The notes under the pieces were generated by a model, which had not been told where the DNA came from, searched no databases, and saw nothing but the letters and a program-made list of their open reading frames with translations. From an uncultured Clostridia bacterium (lineage in GTDB: Bacteria > Bacillota > Clostridia > Oscillospirales > Oscillospiraceae), in NCBI GenBank assembly GCA_937893605.1, contig CALBGG010000139.1, forward strand, positions 3,243-67,242: a DNA stretch of 64,000 nucleotides, read 5' to 3'. Both the position numbers and the translations under genes were made by a program. The stretch's first letter is position 1; every line of letters starts with the position of its first letter. Below, piece by piece: positions 8,833 through 18,008 of this stretch.

Positions 8833-8852
8833 TCGAAAGGAGATATGGTAAA

Positions 8853-9020
8853 ATGTCTAAGCTTTGCACCGTTGCAAAGAAGCTGTCGCTTGCGGGCGCC
8901 GCATTTTTCGCCGTTACCTTTGCGGCCTATTACTTCAACCTTGATATGAAGCTTACCGCAGCCATGGAGCCTGTGCTGAATTATTTCTACGACAGAGTTG
9001 ACCGCGACCAGCATCTGTGA
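8853..9020 (+). CDS. Small single-pass membrane protein at operon end
   Basis: A 55-residue product starting MSKLCTVAKK after AAAGGAG. It has one hydrophobic stretch (about 11-28), then an amphipathic, acidic C-terminus with Tyr and Asp. It is the last gene before the terminator at 9037-9069 and immediately follows the dehydratase subunits. It may be a membrane tether or accessory subunit, but that is inference from position only. I recognise no family. Confidence 0.6.
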   Translation: MSKLCTVAKKLSLAGAAFFAVTFAAYYFNLDMKLTAAMEPVLNYFYDRVDRDQHL

Positions 9021-9036
9021 CAATTCCAAAATCAAA

Positions 9037-9075
9037 AACCTGCCCGTTGGGTCTCCATACGGGCAGGTTTTTTAG
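9037..9075 (+). terminator. Intrinsic terminator ending the hypAB/dehydratase operon
   Basis: AACCTGCCCGT pairs with ACGGGCAGGTT around an 11-base loop and is followed by a T-run. A-rich sequence on the other side would also let it act on the minus strand. Between here and 9182 only a short AAAAGCTT-type hairpin (about 9143-9162) is visible. Confidence 0.9.
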
Positions 9076-9181
9076 TTTTTGCAGGTTGATTCTTTTAAAG
9101 CATAGTTAAGCCGTCGGGCATATATGGCAAAAAGCAGACGATGAAAAGCTTGAAGCTTTTTCGATATGATATGTTCTGTCA

Positions 9182-11761
9182 TCATACCTTTGCCAGGAAG
9201 CACTCCTGGCTTTCTACCTCGGAATACAGGATGGCGCTGCCCTCGCCGAGATCAAAAACGCGTATGACATCGGCCATAGCATCGCAAGGCTCGGAGCCCA
9301 TGAGCTTTGAATAGACGTTTTCACAGCCGTTAAGCAGCTCCTCGTTGAGCACGCAGCCGTCCTCACCGGGATACAGCGCAACATAGAATGTTCCCGCCTC
9401 GACGAGATCCTGGAAAAAGTGGCTGCCGTAGCTGAGCTCCGGGCGAAGTCCGTGCGAGCTGTATGCAAGCTCGGCGATGCAGTCGAAGCGGTTAATCTCC
9501 ATAAAATGCACCGGTACGCCGAGGCTGGGCGTTGTGGTGCCCCATCGGCCCGGGCCGAGCAGGATCGTGTGCTCATTGCTCAGGAGACTGTTGAGCTCGC
9601 CGAGCTTACGCGCTACCTGATATTTGCGCTGCTCGGGCAGAGCGAGATACGGCTCTACCCTGACCATGACGGCGTAGCGCACCGGCAGGCACACATTACC
9701 GCCCATGAAGTTGCCCTCTGTGCGGAAATACAGCTGCTTTATCTTGGGCATGACGCCGACGGCGCCTATGCCGCGAGTCTGAAGCGGCCTGCATTGCAGG
9801 AGATTCACGCGGTAATTGCCATTCTCGTCAAAATTACAGGCGTACTCTATATCGACCGGATAATCATACTTTTCCTCAAGTATACGCATTGCTTCGGTCA
9901 TGACTGGCGCAAAGTCCGTTTTGCCGAGCAGCTTGCGGAAGTTGAGTATATCCGGCGCGTCCGCGGCGCTAAGCCCCATCTCGCGCAGCCGTGCCGCCGT
10001 GGGATAGTCGAGCTCCATAAACAGCGACGGGTCGGCCTTTATATCGCGCTTATCTATGCTGTCAACGTTTATCGTCTCAAACTCATTGCTCTTGAGATTT
10101 ATCACATCCATTTTATGCTGAGAGTATTTATACTCGTCGCCGTAGGCCACCATCGGCGGTGCGGTGGGCGCGTCCATGTTCAGAAGCCGTGCATAATCGT
10201 CGGCCTCGCGATCCACGGCGCGGGTGCCCATTCCGAAAACAAGGCGCAGCATGCCCTTGTTTTCCGACGAGGAGTTCTGCTTGTTGAGATACAGGTTCTT
10301 CGAATGGCCGACGCCGGCAATGTGCGGATAATAATAGTCGCCGTGAACGTCGCCGCATACGCGCATAACCAAAAGCGCCATCTGCTCATCGCGGTCGAGG
10401 AGGTTTCGCTCGGCGCGGTATTTGATCGCGTCCGGATCGACGGTGCTGGCATATACCTGCTTTACCGCGCGCTCGAACACCTCGTAGCGCTCCTTGAGAC
10501 TGCCCTGATTGGGGCAGAAAACGCTCTCGTACTTTCCGGCAAAGGCGTTTCCGAAGCCATCTTCAAGCAGCGAACTCGAGCGCACGATAATGGGCGACTG
10601 CCCGAAATATTCGAGCATTGACATGAACTGCTCCTTTATGCTCGGCATGAAGGTGCCGCCAAGCAGCAGATCTCGGATATCGGGCGCATATTTGAGATAG
10701 TCCTCGGCTTCGATCATGTGTATTCGAGAGCCCCACAGGCCGCTCTGCACGGCATAGGTATAGAACACGTCGGCGCCGATGTAATACGAGTCGTGCGGCT
10801 CTATGCGCGCACTGTAAAGCTCCGGTGCCTCGTCGCGCAGGATATTTCTCGCAAGCAGCATACCGGCGGCCTTGCCGCCGATGCAGCCCGTGCCGATCTC
10901 GCGGTTTTTGATGTACATGAGATCCTTCATGGTGAAGTATTTTTGACACAGGGCAAAGCGCGTCGGCTCGTTGCCGAGAAGGCATCTCATGATGTTTTCC
11001 TTTAAGAGCTTTCCATCCTCGTCGGTCGGCTCTCTGCCGTCGGAAACGGAGTCGAACATGCTGTCCCAGCAGTCGCGGCGCTCGCCGGTCTGGGTAAAGC
11101 GCTCGAATATCGCGTACGTCTCGGCGCTCGAGGTGAGCGTGCGGCACTTGGTTCCGCTTATCTTCAGCGGGAAGTAGGTCGTGGGCGTGCGGCGGCCGCG
11201 AACCTTCACGGGGTGCATGTAGACGCTTCCGTCGAGCGTGCGGATATTGACGAGCAGCGGAGCCTCTCTGCGGATGCGCGATATGGTCTCGTAGGTGTGC
11301 TTTTCGTAGTCGATGGGCTGATACGCGATCGCCTGTCGGCGGATAAGGAATGGGCTTATCAGCAGGAAAAAGTTCGATATCATGAGGTCGGAAAACCAGT
11401 ACTTCTGCAGATCCGAAAGACAGTCGAACACGAAAAAGGTGCCCATCGGCTCTTTGTCGATTATCCTGTGCACCTGCACGGCGAAGGTCTCAAAGCCGAC
11501 TCTCGGATCGAGTATGTATTCCTGGACATTTGCTCCGCCCTCGCACAGAGCGGCCGCGTCCATGATCTCCTCGTGGTCGCCGAAGCGTATGTAGGCTATG
11601 CGCTTGCCCTGTCTGGCGATATTTGTGACGAACCTTGTCGCGACATACATATAGTCGCTTATGTGCTCGCACTGCCAGACGACAGTGTCCCCCGGGCGCA
11701 GAAAGTCAATAGCCTCATCAAGGCCGTCGATGCCGGTGCTTATGCGCCGCTCTTTATCCAT
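9182..11761 (-). CDS. Fusion: degenerate KaiC/RecA-like domain plus PEP-synthase-like ATP-binding domain
   Basis: An 859-residue cytosolic protein. Residues 5-230 resemble a KaiC/RAD55-type domain (GIDGLDEAIDFLRPGD), but the nucleotide P-loop is replaced by QCEHISDY, so it is probably not an ATPase. Residues about 290-690 match the pyruvate/PEP-synthase N-terminal ATP-grasp domain, with GGKAAGM near 293 and IVRSSSLLEDG near 389. The C-terminal part carries GPGRWGTTTP near 734. I see no phosphohistidine swivelling domain, so it cannot be an ordinary PEP synthase. The ATG at 11761 follows GAGGAGGA; an upstream start lacks one. It lies downstream of the htrA operon. Function unknown. Confidence 0.78.
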   Translation of the reverse strand: MDKERRISTGIDGLDEAIDFLRPGDTVVWQCEHISDYMYVATRFVTNIARQGKRIAYIRFGDHEEIMDAAALCEGGANVQEYILDPRVGFETFAVQVHRIIDKEPMGTFFVFDCLSDLQKYWFSDLMISNFFLLISPFLIRRQAIAYQPIDYEKHTYETISRIRREAPLLVNIRTLDGSVYMHPVKVRGRRTPTTYFPLKISGTKCRTLTSSAETYAIFERFTQTGERRDCWDSMFDSVSDGREPTDEDGKLLKENIMRCLLGNEPTRFALCQKYFTMKDLMYIKNREIGTGCIGGKAAGMLLARNILRDEAPELYSARIEPHDSYYIGADVFYTYAVQSGLWGSRIHMIEAEDYLKYAPDIRDLLLGGTFMPSIKEQFMSMLEYFGQSPIIVRSSSLLEDGFGNAFAGKYESVFCPNQGSLKERYEVFERAVKQVYASTVDPDAIKYRAERNLLDRDEQMALLVMRVCGDVHGDYYYPHIAGVGHSKNLYLNKQNSSSENKGMLRLVFGMGTRAVDREADDYARLLNMDAPTAPPMVAYGDEYKYSQHKMDVINLKSNEFETINVDSIDKRDIKADPSLFMELDYPTAARLREMGLSAADAPDILNFRKLLGKTDFAPVMTEAMRILEEKYDYPVDIEYACNFDENGNYRVNLLQCRPLQTRGIGAVGVMPKIKQLYFRTEGNFMGGNVCLPVRYAVMVRVEPYLALPEQRKYQVARKLGELNSLLSNEHTILLGPGRWGTTTPSLGVPVHFMEINRFDCIAELAYSSHGLRPELSYGSHFFQDLVEAGTFYVALYPGEDGCVLNEELLNGCENVYSKLMGSEPCDAMADVIRVFDLGEGSAILYSEVESQECFLAKV

Positions 11762-11795
11762 TCTATTTTCCTCCTCAATAGTATTAAAATGCGCA

Positions 11796-11822
11796 GGCCG
11801 CCGGAGCAATGCTCCGGCGGCC
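11796..11822 (-). terminator. Strong hairpin between htrA-like gene and the fusion gene
   Basis: GGCCGCCGGAGC pairs with GCTCCGGCGGCC across a 3-base loop. On the minus strand it follows the protease stop codon and precedes only a short, imperfect T stretch. It may be a leaky terminator or 3'-end stabiliser rather than a full stop. Confidence 0.55.
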
Positions 11823-11836
11823 CGATTCTTGTGCTG

Positions 11837-13105
11837 TTATTTCATATCCGTCGGATCCATAAGCTTCACGGTGATCTCCATCGTTTTGCCGTCGCGCCAT
11901 ATGGTGAAGGTTAGCTCGTCGCCGGCCTTGAGTCCCTCCTTGGCATCGGCAACATCGGAGTTTGTGAAAGCATCTTTGCCGTTGACCTTGGTGATAATGT
12001 CGCCGCGCTCGATGCCTTTAGCCTCGGCGTCCGAGCCCTTGGTGACATAGCTTACGTAAAGCCCCTGCGGAATGTCGTAGTATTTTGCTATATCCTCGCT
12101 CACCGGGCCGATCGTCACACCTATTGACACCCTGCCGTACACTGCACCGTCCTTTATAAGCGCCTGCACAATGCTCTCAACGGTATCCGAGGGAATGGCA
12201 AAGCCTAACCCCTCAACGCCCGAGCCGAAGGATGAGATCATCTTCATATTCGTTATACCGATGACCTGACCGCGGCTGTTAAACAGCGGGCCGCCGGAAT
12301 TGCCTTCGTTTATCGACGCGTCGGTCTGAATAAGCGACATCGTCGTTCCGTTATAGCTCATCTCTCGGTTAAGCGCCGAAATGATGCCGCGCGTCATGGT
12401 AAGGCGAAGATCGGGAGACAGCGGATTTCCTATGGCGGCTACGCTGTCGCCGACGCTGAGAGTCGAGCTTGAGGAAAACTCCGCCGCGGTGAGTCCCGTC
12501 GCGTCGATCTTAATGACGGCGATATCGCTCGTCGCGTCAAAGCCTACGAGCTTTGCCTCATGCTCGCTGCCGTCGCAGAGAACGACAGTTGCGTAGTCGC
12601 CCCCGTCGATTACGTGGGTATTGGTTATGATATATCCGTCCGAGGAGGCGATAACGCCGCTGCCCCAGGCGTAGTAATCCTCGCCGTCATCGTCGCGGAA
12701 GACCTTTATGCCGACGACGGAGGGACTGCATTTTTCATATATCGTGCTGAAGTCGAGATCAGCGCCCGCATCGCCGTTTTTGATGCTCAGACTGCCGCGA
12801 TCCTCGACAAGGGGAATGTTTACGCTTGCCGAAACCGAGGTCGGAGCCTCGGTACCGTAGAGCTCATCGAAGTACATATGCCAGTCTGCGGGCTTGCCGT
12901 CGGAGTTATAGTCGGTCGTGTCCGCTCCGAAGCCGCATACGACATAGGTTATGACGATGATCAGCAGCCCCAAGCAGGCGGCTATCGCGGCATAGCGCAT
13001 TTTTCTGCTGCCGGCAGGCAGATTCTGAGCGGCCTGTGCGTTTTTCGCTCCGTGGTGTGCGTTCGGTTTATACCAGTCGTTGCTGTTTGGATCATACCAG
13101 CCCAT
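11837..13105 (-). CDS. HtrA/DegP-type membrane-anchored serine protease
   Basis: A 422-residue envelope quality-control protease. A cytoplasmic N-terminal tail is followed by one transmembrane segment (about 39-59), a linker, a trypsin-like domain and a C-terminal PDZ domain (about 320-415). The catalytic triad is visible as His about 163 (TNTHVI), Asp about 194 (SDIAVI) and Ser about 269 (GNSGGPL). ATG at 13105 is preferred, as GGAGAAG lies just upstream; the alternative TTG at 13117 has no site. It directly follows a histidine kinase and response regulator on the same strand, the arrangement expected for cell-envelope or secretion stress control. Confidence 0.93.
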   Translation of the reverse strand: MGWYDPNSNDWYKPNAHHGAKNAQAAQNLPAGSRKMRYAAIAACLGLLIIVITYVVCGFGADTTDYNSDGKPADWHMYFDELYGTEAPTSVSASVNIPLVEDRGSLSIKNGDAGADLDFSTIYEKCSPSVVGIKVFRDDDGEDYYAWGSGVIASSDGYIITNTHVIDGGDYATVVLCDGSEHEAKLVGFDATSDIAVIKIDATGLTAAEFSSSSTLSVGDSVAAIGNPLSPDLRLTMTRGIISALNREMSYNGTTMSLIQTDASINEGNSGGPLFNSRGQVIGITNMKMISSFGSGVEGLGFAIPSDTVESIVQALIKDGAVYGRVSIGVTIGPVSEDIAKYYDIPQGLYVSYVTKGSDAEAKGIERGDIITKVNGKDAFTNSDVADAKEGLKAGDELTFTIWRDGKTMEITVKLMDPTDMK

Positions 13106-13131
13106 GTGCTTCTCCAATCTGCCGCGGCGTT

Positions 13132-14589
13132 TTATTTGCGCTCGGCCTTTTCTTTCTTCTGCTTTGCCGTGGCAAGGGGGAGAGTGAATACAAACACCGT
13201 AACACCGTCGCGGCTGGACACCGCGACCTCCTCGCCGTGGCTGTTGAGTATCTTCTTTACGAGGTACAGACCCAGTCCAACGCCGTCCTTATCCATACTG
13301 CGCGAGCGGTCGGATTTATGGAAGCGGTCAAAAATGTAGGGCAGATCGTCCTCGGGTATGGGCTCTCCTATGTTCTTTATCGAAACGTAGGCCTTTGAGC
13401 CCTTTTTATATAGTCTTATGGTCACCGTGCTCCCCGGCGATGCAAACTTCATCGCGTTGTCGGTGAGATTATATATGACCTGCGTTATCGAGTCGCGCAC
13501 CGCGAACACCTCGATAGGATCCTCCGGAAGCTGCGGGTCGACATCAAGATTTTTATCCTTAGCTCTGCTCTCAAAGCTCAAAAGGCATTGCAGCAGAAGC
13601 TCTGACAGGTCAAAACGACTGCGCTTTGAAAGGTCGACAGCGTCGCTCTCGGCCTGACTGAGGTTGAGCATGCTGCGCACAAGGCGCGATAAGCGCCGCG
13701 TTTCATCGGCGATCTTGCGCAGGTATTTTTCCTCCTGCTCGTGAGGGATCGTGCCGTCGAGTATGCCGTCGGCAAAGCCGGCGATTGTCGTCATCGGCGT
13801 TCGCAGCTCGTGCGAGACGTTCGCGATGAACTCCTGGCGTTTGCTGTCGCTTTGCTCGAGTGAGTCCGCCATGCTGTTGAACGACTCGATAAGCGTGCCT
13901 ATCTCGTCGTCACGCGCTTCTCTCGTCCTGACTCGCACCGAGAAGTCGCCGAGTGCGAATTTTCGCGCCGCGAGCGTGAGCTCGTCAAGCGGCTCGGCCA
14001 TTTTCTTTGAATAAATGAGGCTCATGAGTATTGCTATGAGCACAACCGCTATCGCGACGGCAAGCACGACACCGAGGAACGCCTGCCAGTTATTCATAAT
14101 GTTCATTTCGTCGGATGCCACGAAGACATATCCGAGCGTTTCGTCGCCCGAAACTATGGGCTTTGCCACTACGTACTGCTGCTCGGAATAAAAGCCCTTG
14201 AGCGTGGTCATACCGTCAAATTCGCTGCCCGAGCTCACGGCCTGCATGACCGAAGGATCAAGCTGCTTGCCCTGATGCTTTGTGCAATACAGGGTCAAAT
14301 CGGAACAGGACAGTACAAGACCGTCCTGATCACAGATGAATATGTGGCTCGACGTGACATTTGCGATCGGGCTTATTGTCAGGCGCAGATTCCAGCTGCT
14401 GAGCGATTCCTGCTTTGAAAGCGCGAGGGCGGATTTGACCACCTCATCGGCGCTGGCGCTCATTCTGTCGCGTGCGGAGTTTATAAGATAACCTCTGCCG
14501 AGGAAGAAAAACGCCGTGCCTATTATGGCGAACGAGAAGAAAACAAGAAGCGCCGTGGCGAGAAAATTGCGTAAGTATATGCTCTTCAT
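13132..14589 (-). CDS. Sensor histidine kinase with HAMP domain
   Basis: A 485-residue membrane kinase. A transmembrane segment at 8-30, an extracytoplasmic sensor (about 35-165), a second segment at about 170-192, HAMP, a HisKA domain with the phospho-acceptor His about 259 in NVSHELRTP, and an HATPase domain with NLTDNAMKFA and DGVGLGLYLV. The sensor region contains a plausible PAS/CACHE-like fold and two cysteines but no recognisable ligand site. It pairs with the response regulator 15 bases upstream and probably senses envelope stress, given the following HtrA gene. Confidence 0.93.
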   Translation of the reverse strand: MKSIYLRNFLATALLVFFSFAIIGTAFFFLGRGYLINSARDRMSASADEVVKSALALSKQESLSSWNLRLTISPIANVTSSHIFICDQDGLVLSCSDLTLYCTKHQGKQLDPSVMQAVSSGSEFDGMTTLKGFYSEQQYVVAKPIVSGDETLGYVFVASDEMNIMNNWQAFLGVVLAVAIAVVLIAILMSLIYSKKMAEPLDELTLAARKFALGDFSVRVRTREARDDEIGTLIESFNSMADSLEQSDSKRQEFIANVSHELRTPMTTIAGFADGILDGTIPHEQEEKYLRKIADETRRLSRLVRSMLNLSQAESDAVDLSKRSRFDLSELLLQCLLSFESRAKDKNLDVDPQLPEDPIEVFAVRDSITQVIYNLTDNAMKFASPGSTVTIRLYKKGSKAYVSIKNIGEPIPEDDLPYIFDRFHKSDRSRSMDKDGVGLGLYLVKKILNSHGEEVAVSSRDGVTVFVFTLPLATAKQKKEKAERK

Positions 14590-14604
14590 ACGAGCCGGCC
14601 CCTT

Positions 14605-15291
14605 TTATTTTACGACCTCGAATTTATAACCGACGCCCCAAACGGTCTGCAGAGACCATTGGGGTGATACGCCCTCGAGTTTTTCCCTCAGACGCTTGAT
14701 ATGAACGTCGACAGTGCGCGAATCGCCGAAGTAATCAAAGCCCCAAACCTCGTCAAGAAGCTGGTTGCGGGTGAAAACTATGTTGGGCGAGGCGGCAAGA
14801 TGATACAGAAGCTCCATCTCTTTGGGCGGAGTGTCGACCTTGACGCCGTCAACTATGAGTTCATAAGAATCCAGGTTTATTATTAGCTTATCGTAACACA
14901 GCTTTTTCTCCTTCGGAGCGGTGTCGGCTTCCGAGCGGCGCATGACCGCATGGATGCGCGCAAGAAGCTCCTTTACCTCGAAGGGCTTTGTTATATAGTC
15001 GTCCGCTCCGATATCGAGACCTGCGACCTTATCGCCCACAGCGCCCTTGGCGGTGAGCATGATGATTGGAACGGACGAGGTCTTGCGTATCTCTCGGCAG
15101 ACCTGCATACCGTCCATGACGGGCATCATGATGTCAAGCAGAACAAGGTCGGGCGATATCTCATTGAACATATCTATGCCGCGGCCGCCGTCATGTGCGA
15201 TGCTGACCTCAAAGCCGTCCTTTTCAAGATAGAGCATGAGAAGCTCGGCGATATTGACGTCGTCTTCAACAACAAGGGCTTTTTTACTCAT
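14605..15291 (-). CDS. OmpR/PhoB-family response regulator
   Basis: A 228-residue regulator. Receiver domain with acidic pocket (VVEDD), phospho-acceptor Asp about 53 in LVLLDIMMP and conserved Lys in ITKPF. The C-terminal winged helix (about 130-228) contains RTVDVHIKRLREKL. The ATG at 15291 follows AGGGGGA; the extra upstream codons are not needed. It is the first gene of a regulator-kinase-protease operon. TATAAT-like sequence lies in the A/T-rich region just upstream, without a clear -35. Confidence 0.95.
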   Translation of the reverse strand: MSKKALVVEDDVNIAELLMLYLEKDGFEVSIAHDGGRGIDMFNEISPDLVLLDIMMPVMDGMQVCREIRKTSSVPIIMLTAKGAVGDKVAGLDIGADDYITKPFEVKELLARIHAVMRRSEADTAPKEKKLCYDKLIINLDSYELIVDGVKVDTPPKEMELLYHLAASPNIVFTRNQLLDEVWGFDYFGDSRTVDVHIKRLREKLEGVSPQWSLQTVWGVGYKFEVVK

Positions 15292-15405
15292 ATTATTTCC
15301 CCCTTGGATCAAAATTAATAAACTTATAAATAAGTATACAGTAATTATACAGATAAAAAAAGAGTTTTAGTTAAAAATCTGTAAAATGGCGCGCCTTTAA
15401 GCGTC

Positions 15406-15435
15406 AAAAAAGGAAGCCGCCTGACGGCGGCTTCC
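15406..15435 (-). terminator. Intrinsic terminator after cstA
   Basis: On the minus strand, GGAAGCCGCC and GGCGGCTTCC form a stem with a minimal loop (15412-15435), followed by TTTTTT. It lies about 40 bases past the cstA stop codon. Confidence 0.85.
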
Positions 15436-15475
15436 CTGATATGTATCGCTATTTGTATTTTGTGGGTCTACTAAA

Positions 15476-17203
15476 TTAGTTTGCAGCCTTTGCCTGAGCC
15501 TGCTTCTTAAGAGCCTTTATGCCCTCAACAACGAGGTCGATAGCAAGGATGATAAGAAGAGCGGCAATAACAGCACGGATAACACCCCAGGTAACATCGG
15601 TGCCCGCGGAGATGAGGCCGATCTGGGACTTAATAGTAAATACAAGAGAGGTTATAGTTACAACCAGCATGAAAGCAAACGGGAAGTAGAACATCTTGTT
15701 GTCTCTGCCGACCTTGCCGAGCCACGCAGCGACTGCGAGCAGACCGAGAGCGGCCAGCAGCTGGTTTGCAGCGCCGAACAGAGCCCAGATCTTTGCATAG
15801 CCGGTCATGCCGAGCGCAACACCGAGAACTACGGTAATAGCGGTAGCTACATACGGATTGGTGAGGACCTTGCGTGCGCCGGTCATATCCTTGAGGCTCT
15901 CGCCGGGCTTCATCCAGAATTCCTGGAACATGTAGCGGGCAAGACGGGTAGCGGTATCAAGCGAGGTGAGGCAGAATGCGGAAACCGCCAGGATGAGCAG
16001 AGAATAGGTGACGCTCTGTGCGCCGGAGCCGAAGAGCTCGCCGAGCATTGCGGAAAGGCCGCCTGCGAAAACTGCGGTGGGGACGACGGTGGTGCCGCCG
16101 GCATAATCCTTCCAGATGTACGCAACAGCGCACAGGGAAATGATAGCGAGTGCGGACTCGATAAGCATGCCGCCGTATGCGATGGGGCGTGCGTCGCGCT
16201 CGTTATTGAGCTGCTTTGCGGTCGTGCCGGAAGCAACGAGAGAATGGAAGCCGGAAATTGCACCGCATGCAATGGTAACGAAAAGTGCCGGGAACAGGAA
16301 ACCGAGCGAGGTGCCTGTCGGTGCAACGGTGTCGGTAAAGCCGGTGAATGCGGGCATTGTATCAATGCTGGGATGGCAGCCGATGATGCCGACAACGGCG
16401 AGGATCATCATACCATAGAGCAGGAACGAGCTCAGATAGTCACGCGGCTGCAGCAGGATCCATACAGGCGTTACGGATGCAACGAGGATGTATACGCCGC
16501 AGATAAGCATCCATGTCTCATAATTGAGGTAGATAGGATGCCAGTTCAGACCAACATACATGGCAACTGCGATAAGAACAATGCCGATGGCGGTTGCAAC
16601 GCCGAGAGGAGCGTTTCTTCTGTAAACGAAGAAGCCGAACAGAATAGCCAGAACGATGAAGAAGATGGAGATCATCGCAGTGCTGGCATTTGCCGCGCTG
16701 GCCGCATAGTCAACAGCGCCGCTTTCAAGGTAGGTCGCCTTGAAGGTGTTTGCAACGATCGAGCCGAATGCGGCAACGACGAGCAGAAGGGTCAGGTAAG
16801 CGAAGATAATGAACAGGCGCTTTGCCTTCAGGCCGATACTGTCCTGAATAACGGTGCCTATCGATTTGCCCTTGTTGCGGACAGAGGCGAACAGTGCGCC
16901 GTAGTCATGCACACCGCCGAAAAAGATACCGCCGATGAGCACCCAGAGAGTTACGGGCACCCAGCCGAAAACTGCGGCCTGAATAGGTCCGTTTATCGGG
17001 CCGGCGCCGGCGATGGATGAGAAGTGGTGTCCCATAAGAACAGGCGCCTTCGCGGGAACGTAGTCCACGCCGTCTTCCATGGTGTGAGAGGGGGTTGCCT
17101 TGTTCGGGTCGACTCCCCATTTTTTGGACAGCCATCTGCCATAGAAGATATAACCTATAAGCAGGATAGCAAGGCTGATGACAAGTAATACAGCAGCATT
17201 CAT
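15476..17203 (-). CDS. cstA: CstA-family pyruvate/peptide transporter
   Basis: A 575-residue polytopic membrane protein with roughly 15-18 hydrophobic segments. It carries CstA hallmarks near the N-terminus: a VPAKAPVLMGHHFSSIAGAG-type stretch and GPIQAAVFGWVP, then GAISGFHSLVASGTT in the middle. Family members import pyruvate, and some peptides, under carbon limitation. It is shorter than the roughly 700-residue enterobacterial CstA, as is usual in Firmicutes. GGGAGAG precedes the ATG. It lies 25 bases after an unknown small gene with a good promoter, so the two are probably co-transcribed. Confidence 0.93.
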   Translation of the reverse strand: MNAAVLLVISLAILLIGYIFYGRWLSKKWGVDPNKATPSHTMEDGVDYVPAKAPVLMGHHFSSIAGAGPINGPIQAAVFGWVPVTLWVLIGGIFFGGVHDYGALFASVRNKGKSIGTVIQDSIGLKAKRLFIIFAYLTLLLVVAAFGSIVANTFKATYLESGAVDYAASAANASTAMISIFFIVLAILFGFFVYRRNAPLGVATAIGIVLIAVAMYVGLNWHPIYLNYETWMLICGVYILVASVTPVWILLQPRDYLSSFLLYGMMILAVVGIIGCHPSIDTMPAFTGFTDTVAPTGTSLGFLFPALFVTIACGAISGFHSLVASGTTAKQLNNERDARPIAYGGMLIESALAIISLCAVAYIWKDYAGGTTVVPTAVFAGGLSAMLGELFGSGAQSVTYSLLILAVSAFCLTSLDTATRLARYMFQEFWMKPGESLKDMTGARKVLTNPYVATAITVVLGVALGMTGYAKIWALFGAANQLLAALGLLAVAAWLGKVGRDNKMFYFPFAFMLVVTITSLVFTIKSQIGLISAGTDVTWGVIRAVIAALLIILAIDLVVEGIKALKKQAQAKAAN

Positions 17204-17228
17204 AATTTTGGTTCTCTCCCTTCAAGAA

Positions 17229-17735
17229 TTATGTTTTTTTCAGCAGCGTTTTTTTCAAAAGCTGTGCTGTACTTCTTCCACTGCCGTTTGCGGCAGTCTT
17301 TCCCGTCTGGAGCTCAATGACGCCGGTATGAAAATCCATCCAGCCGTAATAAGACAGGCGGAAGCTCTTATATATTCTTGTCCTTTTTAGCGCACGCAAG
17401 GCATCTGGATCACAGGTGTCGCATATAAACAGCGCCGTTATGTATGAGCACATATGTCCGGGCTTTGGCTCAATGCGGCTCATACCGTCCTTGTGGGCAT
17501 AATCGCGGCACTGCACGAATATCTCCTTCGTCAGGTGAGGTACATTGAAGATATAGACATACTCGTTGCTGTCGGCCTCCCAAAGCTTCGCTGCCTTGAC
17601 GAGAACGTATTTCTCCGAGTGAACGTACAAAAACGCCGTCGCCGCCAAAAGCTCATCGTTTTCCTCAAAACGCTCAACGTCAAAGTAAACGGAATAGCTT
17701 TCGCAAAGCTTGTCGATAGCTTCGATTCTTGTCAT
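17229..17735 (-). CDS. Conserved-looking hypothetical protein upstream of cstA
   Basis: A 168-residue soluble protein that I do not recognise. The first 130 residues alternate beta-type and helical stretches with many aromatic residues (YVYIFNVPH, LSYYGWMDFH) and three cysteines (VQCRDY, FICDTCD). The C-terminal tail is basic and low in complexity (KKTLLKKT). It has a strong promoter and is followed after 25 bases by cstA, which suggests a role in regulating or assisting the transporter. That role is inference from position. Confidence 0.7.
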   Translation of the reverse strand: MTRIEAIDKLCESYSVYFDVERFEENDELLAATAFLYVHSEKYVLVKAAKLWEADSNEYVYIFNVPHLTKEIFVQCRDYAHKDGMSRIEPKPGHMCSYITALFICDTCDPDALRALKRTRIYKSFRLSYYGWMDFHTGVIELQTGKTAANGSGRSTAQLLKKTLLKKT

Positions 17736-17805
17736 TTTCTCACCCTTCCGAAAATCATGTTAATAAAGAATAAAAATTGTTAAATTAATATCCAAACGTA
17801 CTAAC

Positions 17806-17834
17806 AGTATATACCTACGCTCTGTAGAAATCAA
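17806..17834 (-). promoter_or_regulatory. Sigma-A promoter for the hypothetical-cstA operon
   Basis: Minus-strand TTGATT (17829-17834), a 17-base spacer and TATACT (17806-17811). The untranslated leader would be about 65 bases. Confidence 0.65.
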
Positions 17835-18008
17835 GTGCTTTTTCGGCATTTTTAGCATTAAAAATTGTCATGTTACACAAAAGACATTGAAGAGAATGTG
17901 AATCTAACGATTTATACATATATAATAAGCAAATGCTTCTTTACAAGCGCAAAACAATGAAGTATCATGAAACACGACGAAATTTTGAAAATTCACGGAG
18001 AAACCTAC

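Noticed and set aside
9419..10621. A 400-codon open frame on the plus strand within the KaiC/PEP-synthase-like gene
   Set aside because: No ribosome site or domains; the opposite strand encodes conserved motifs throughout.
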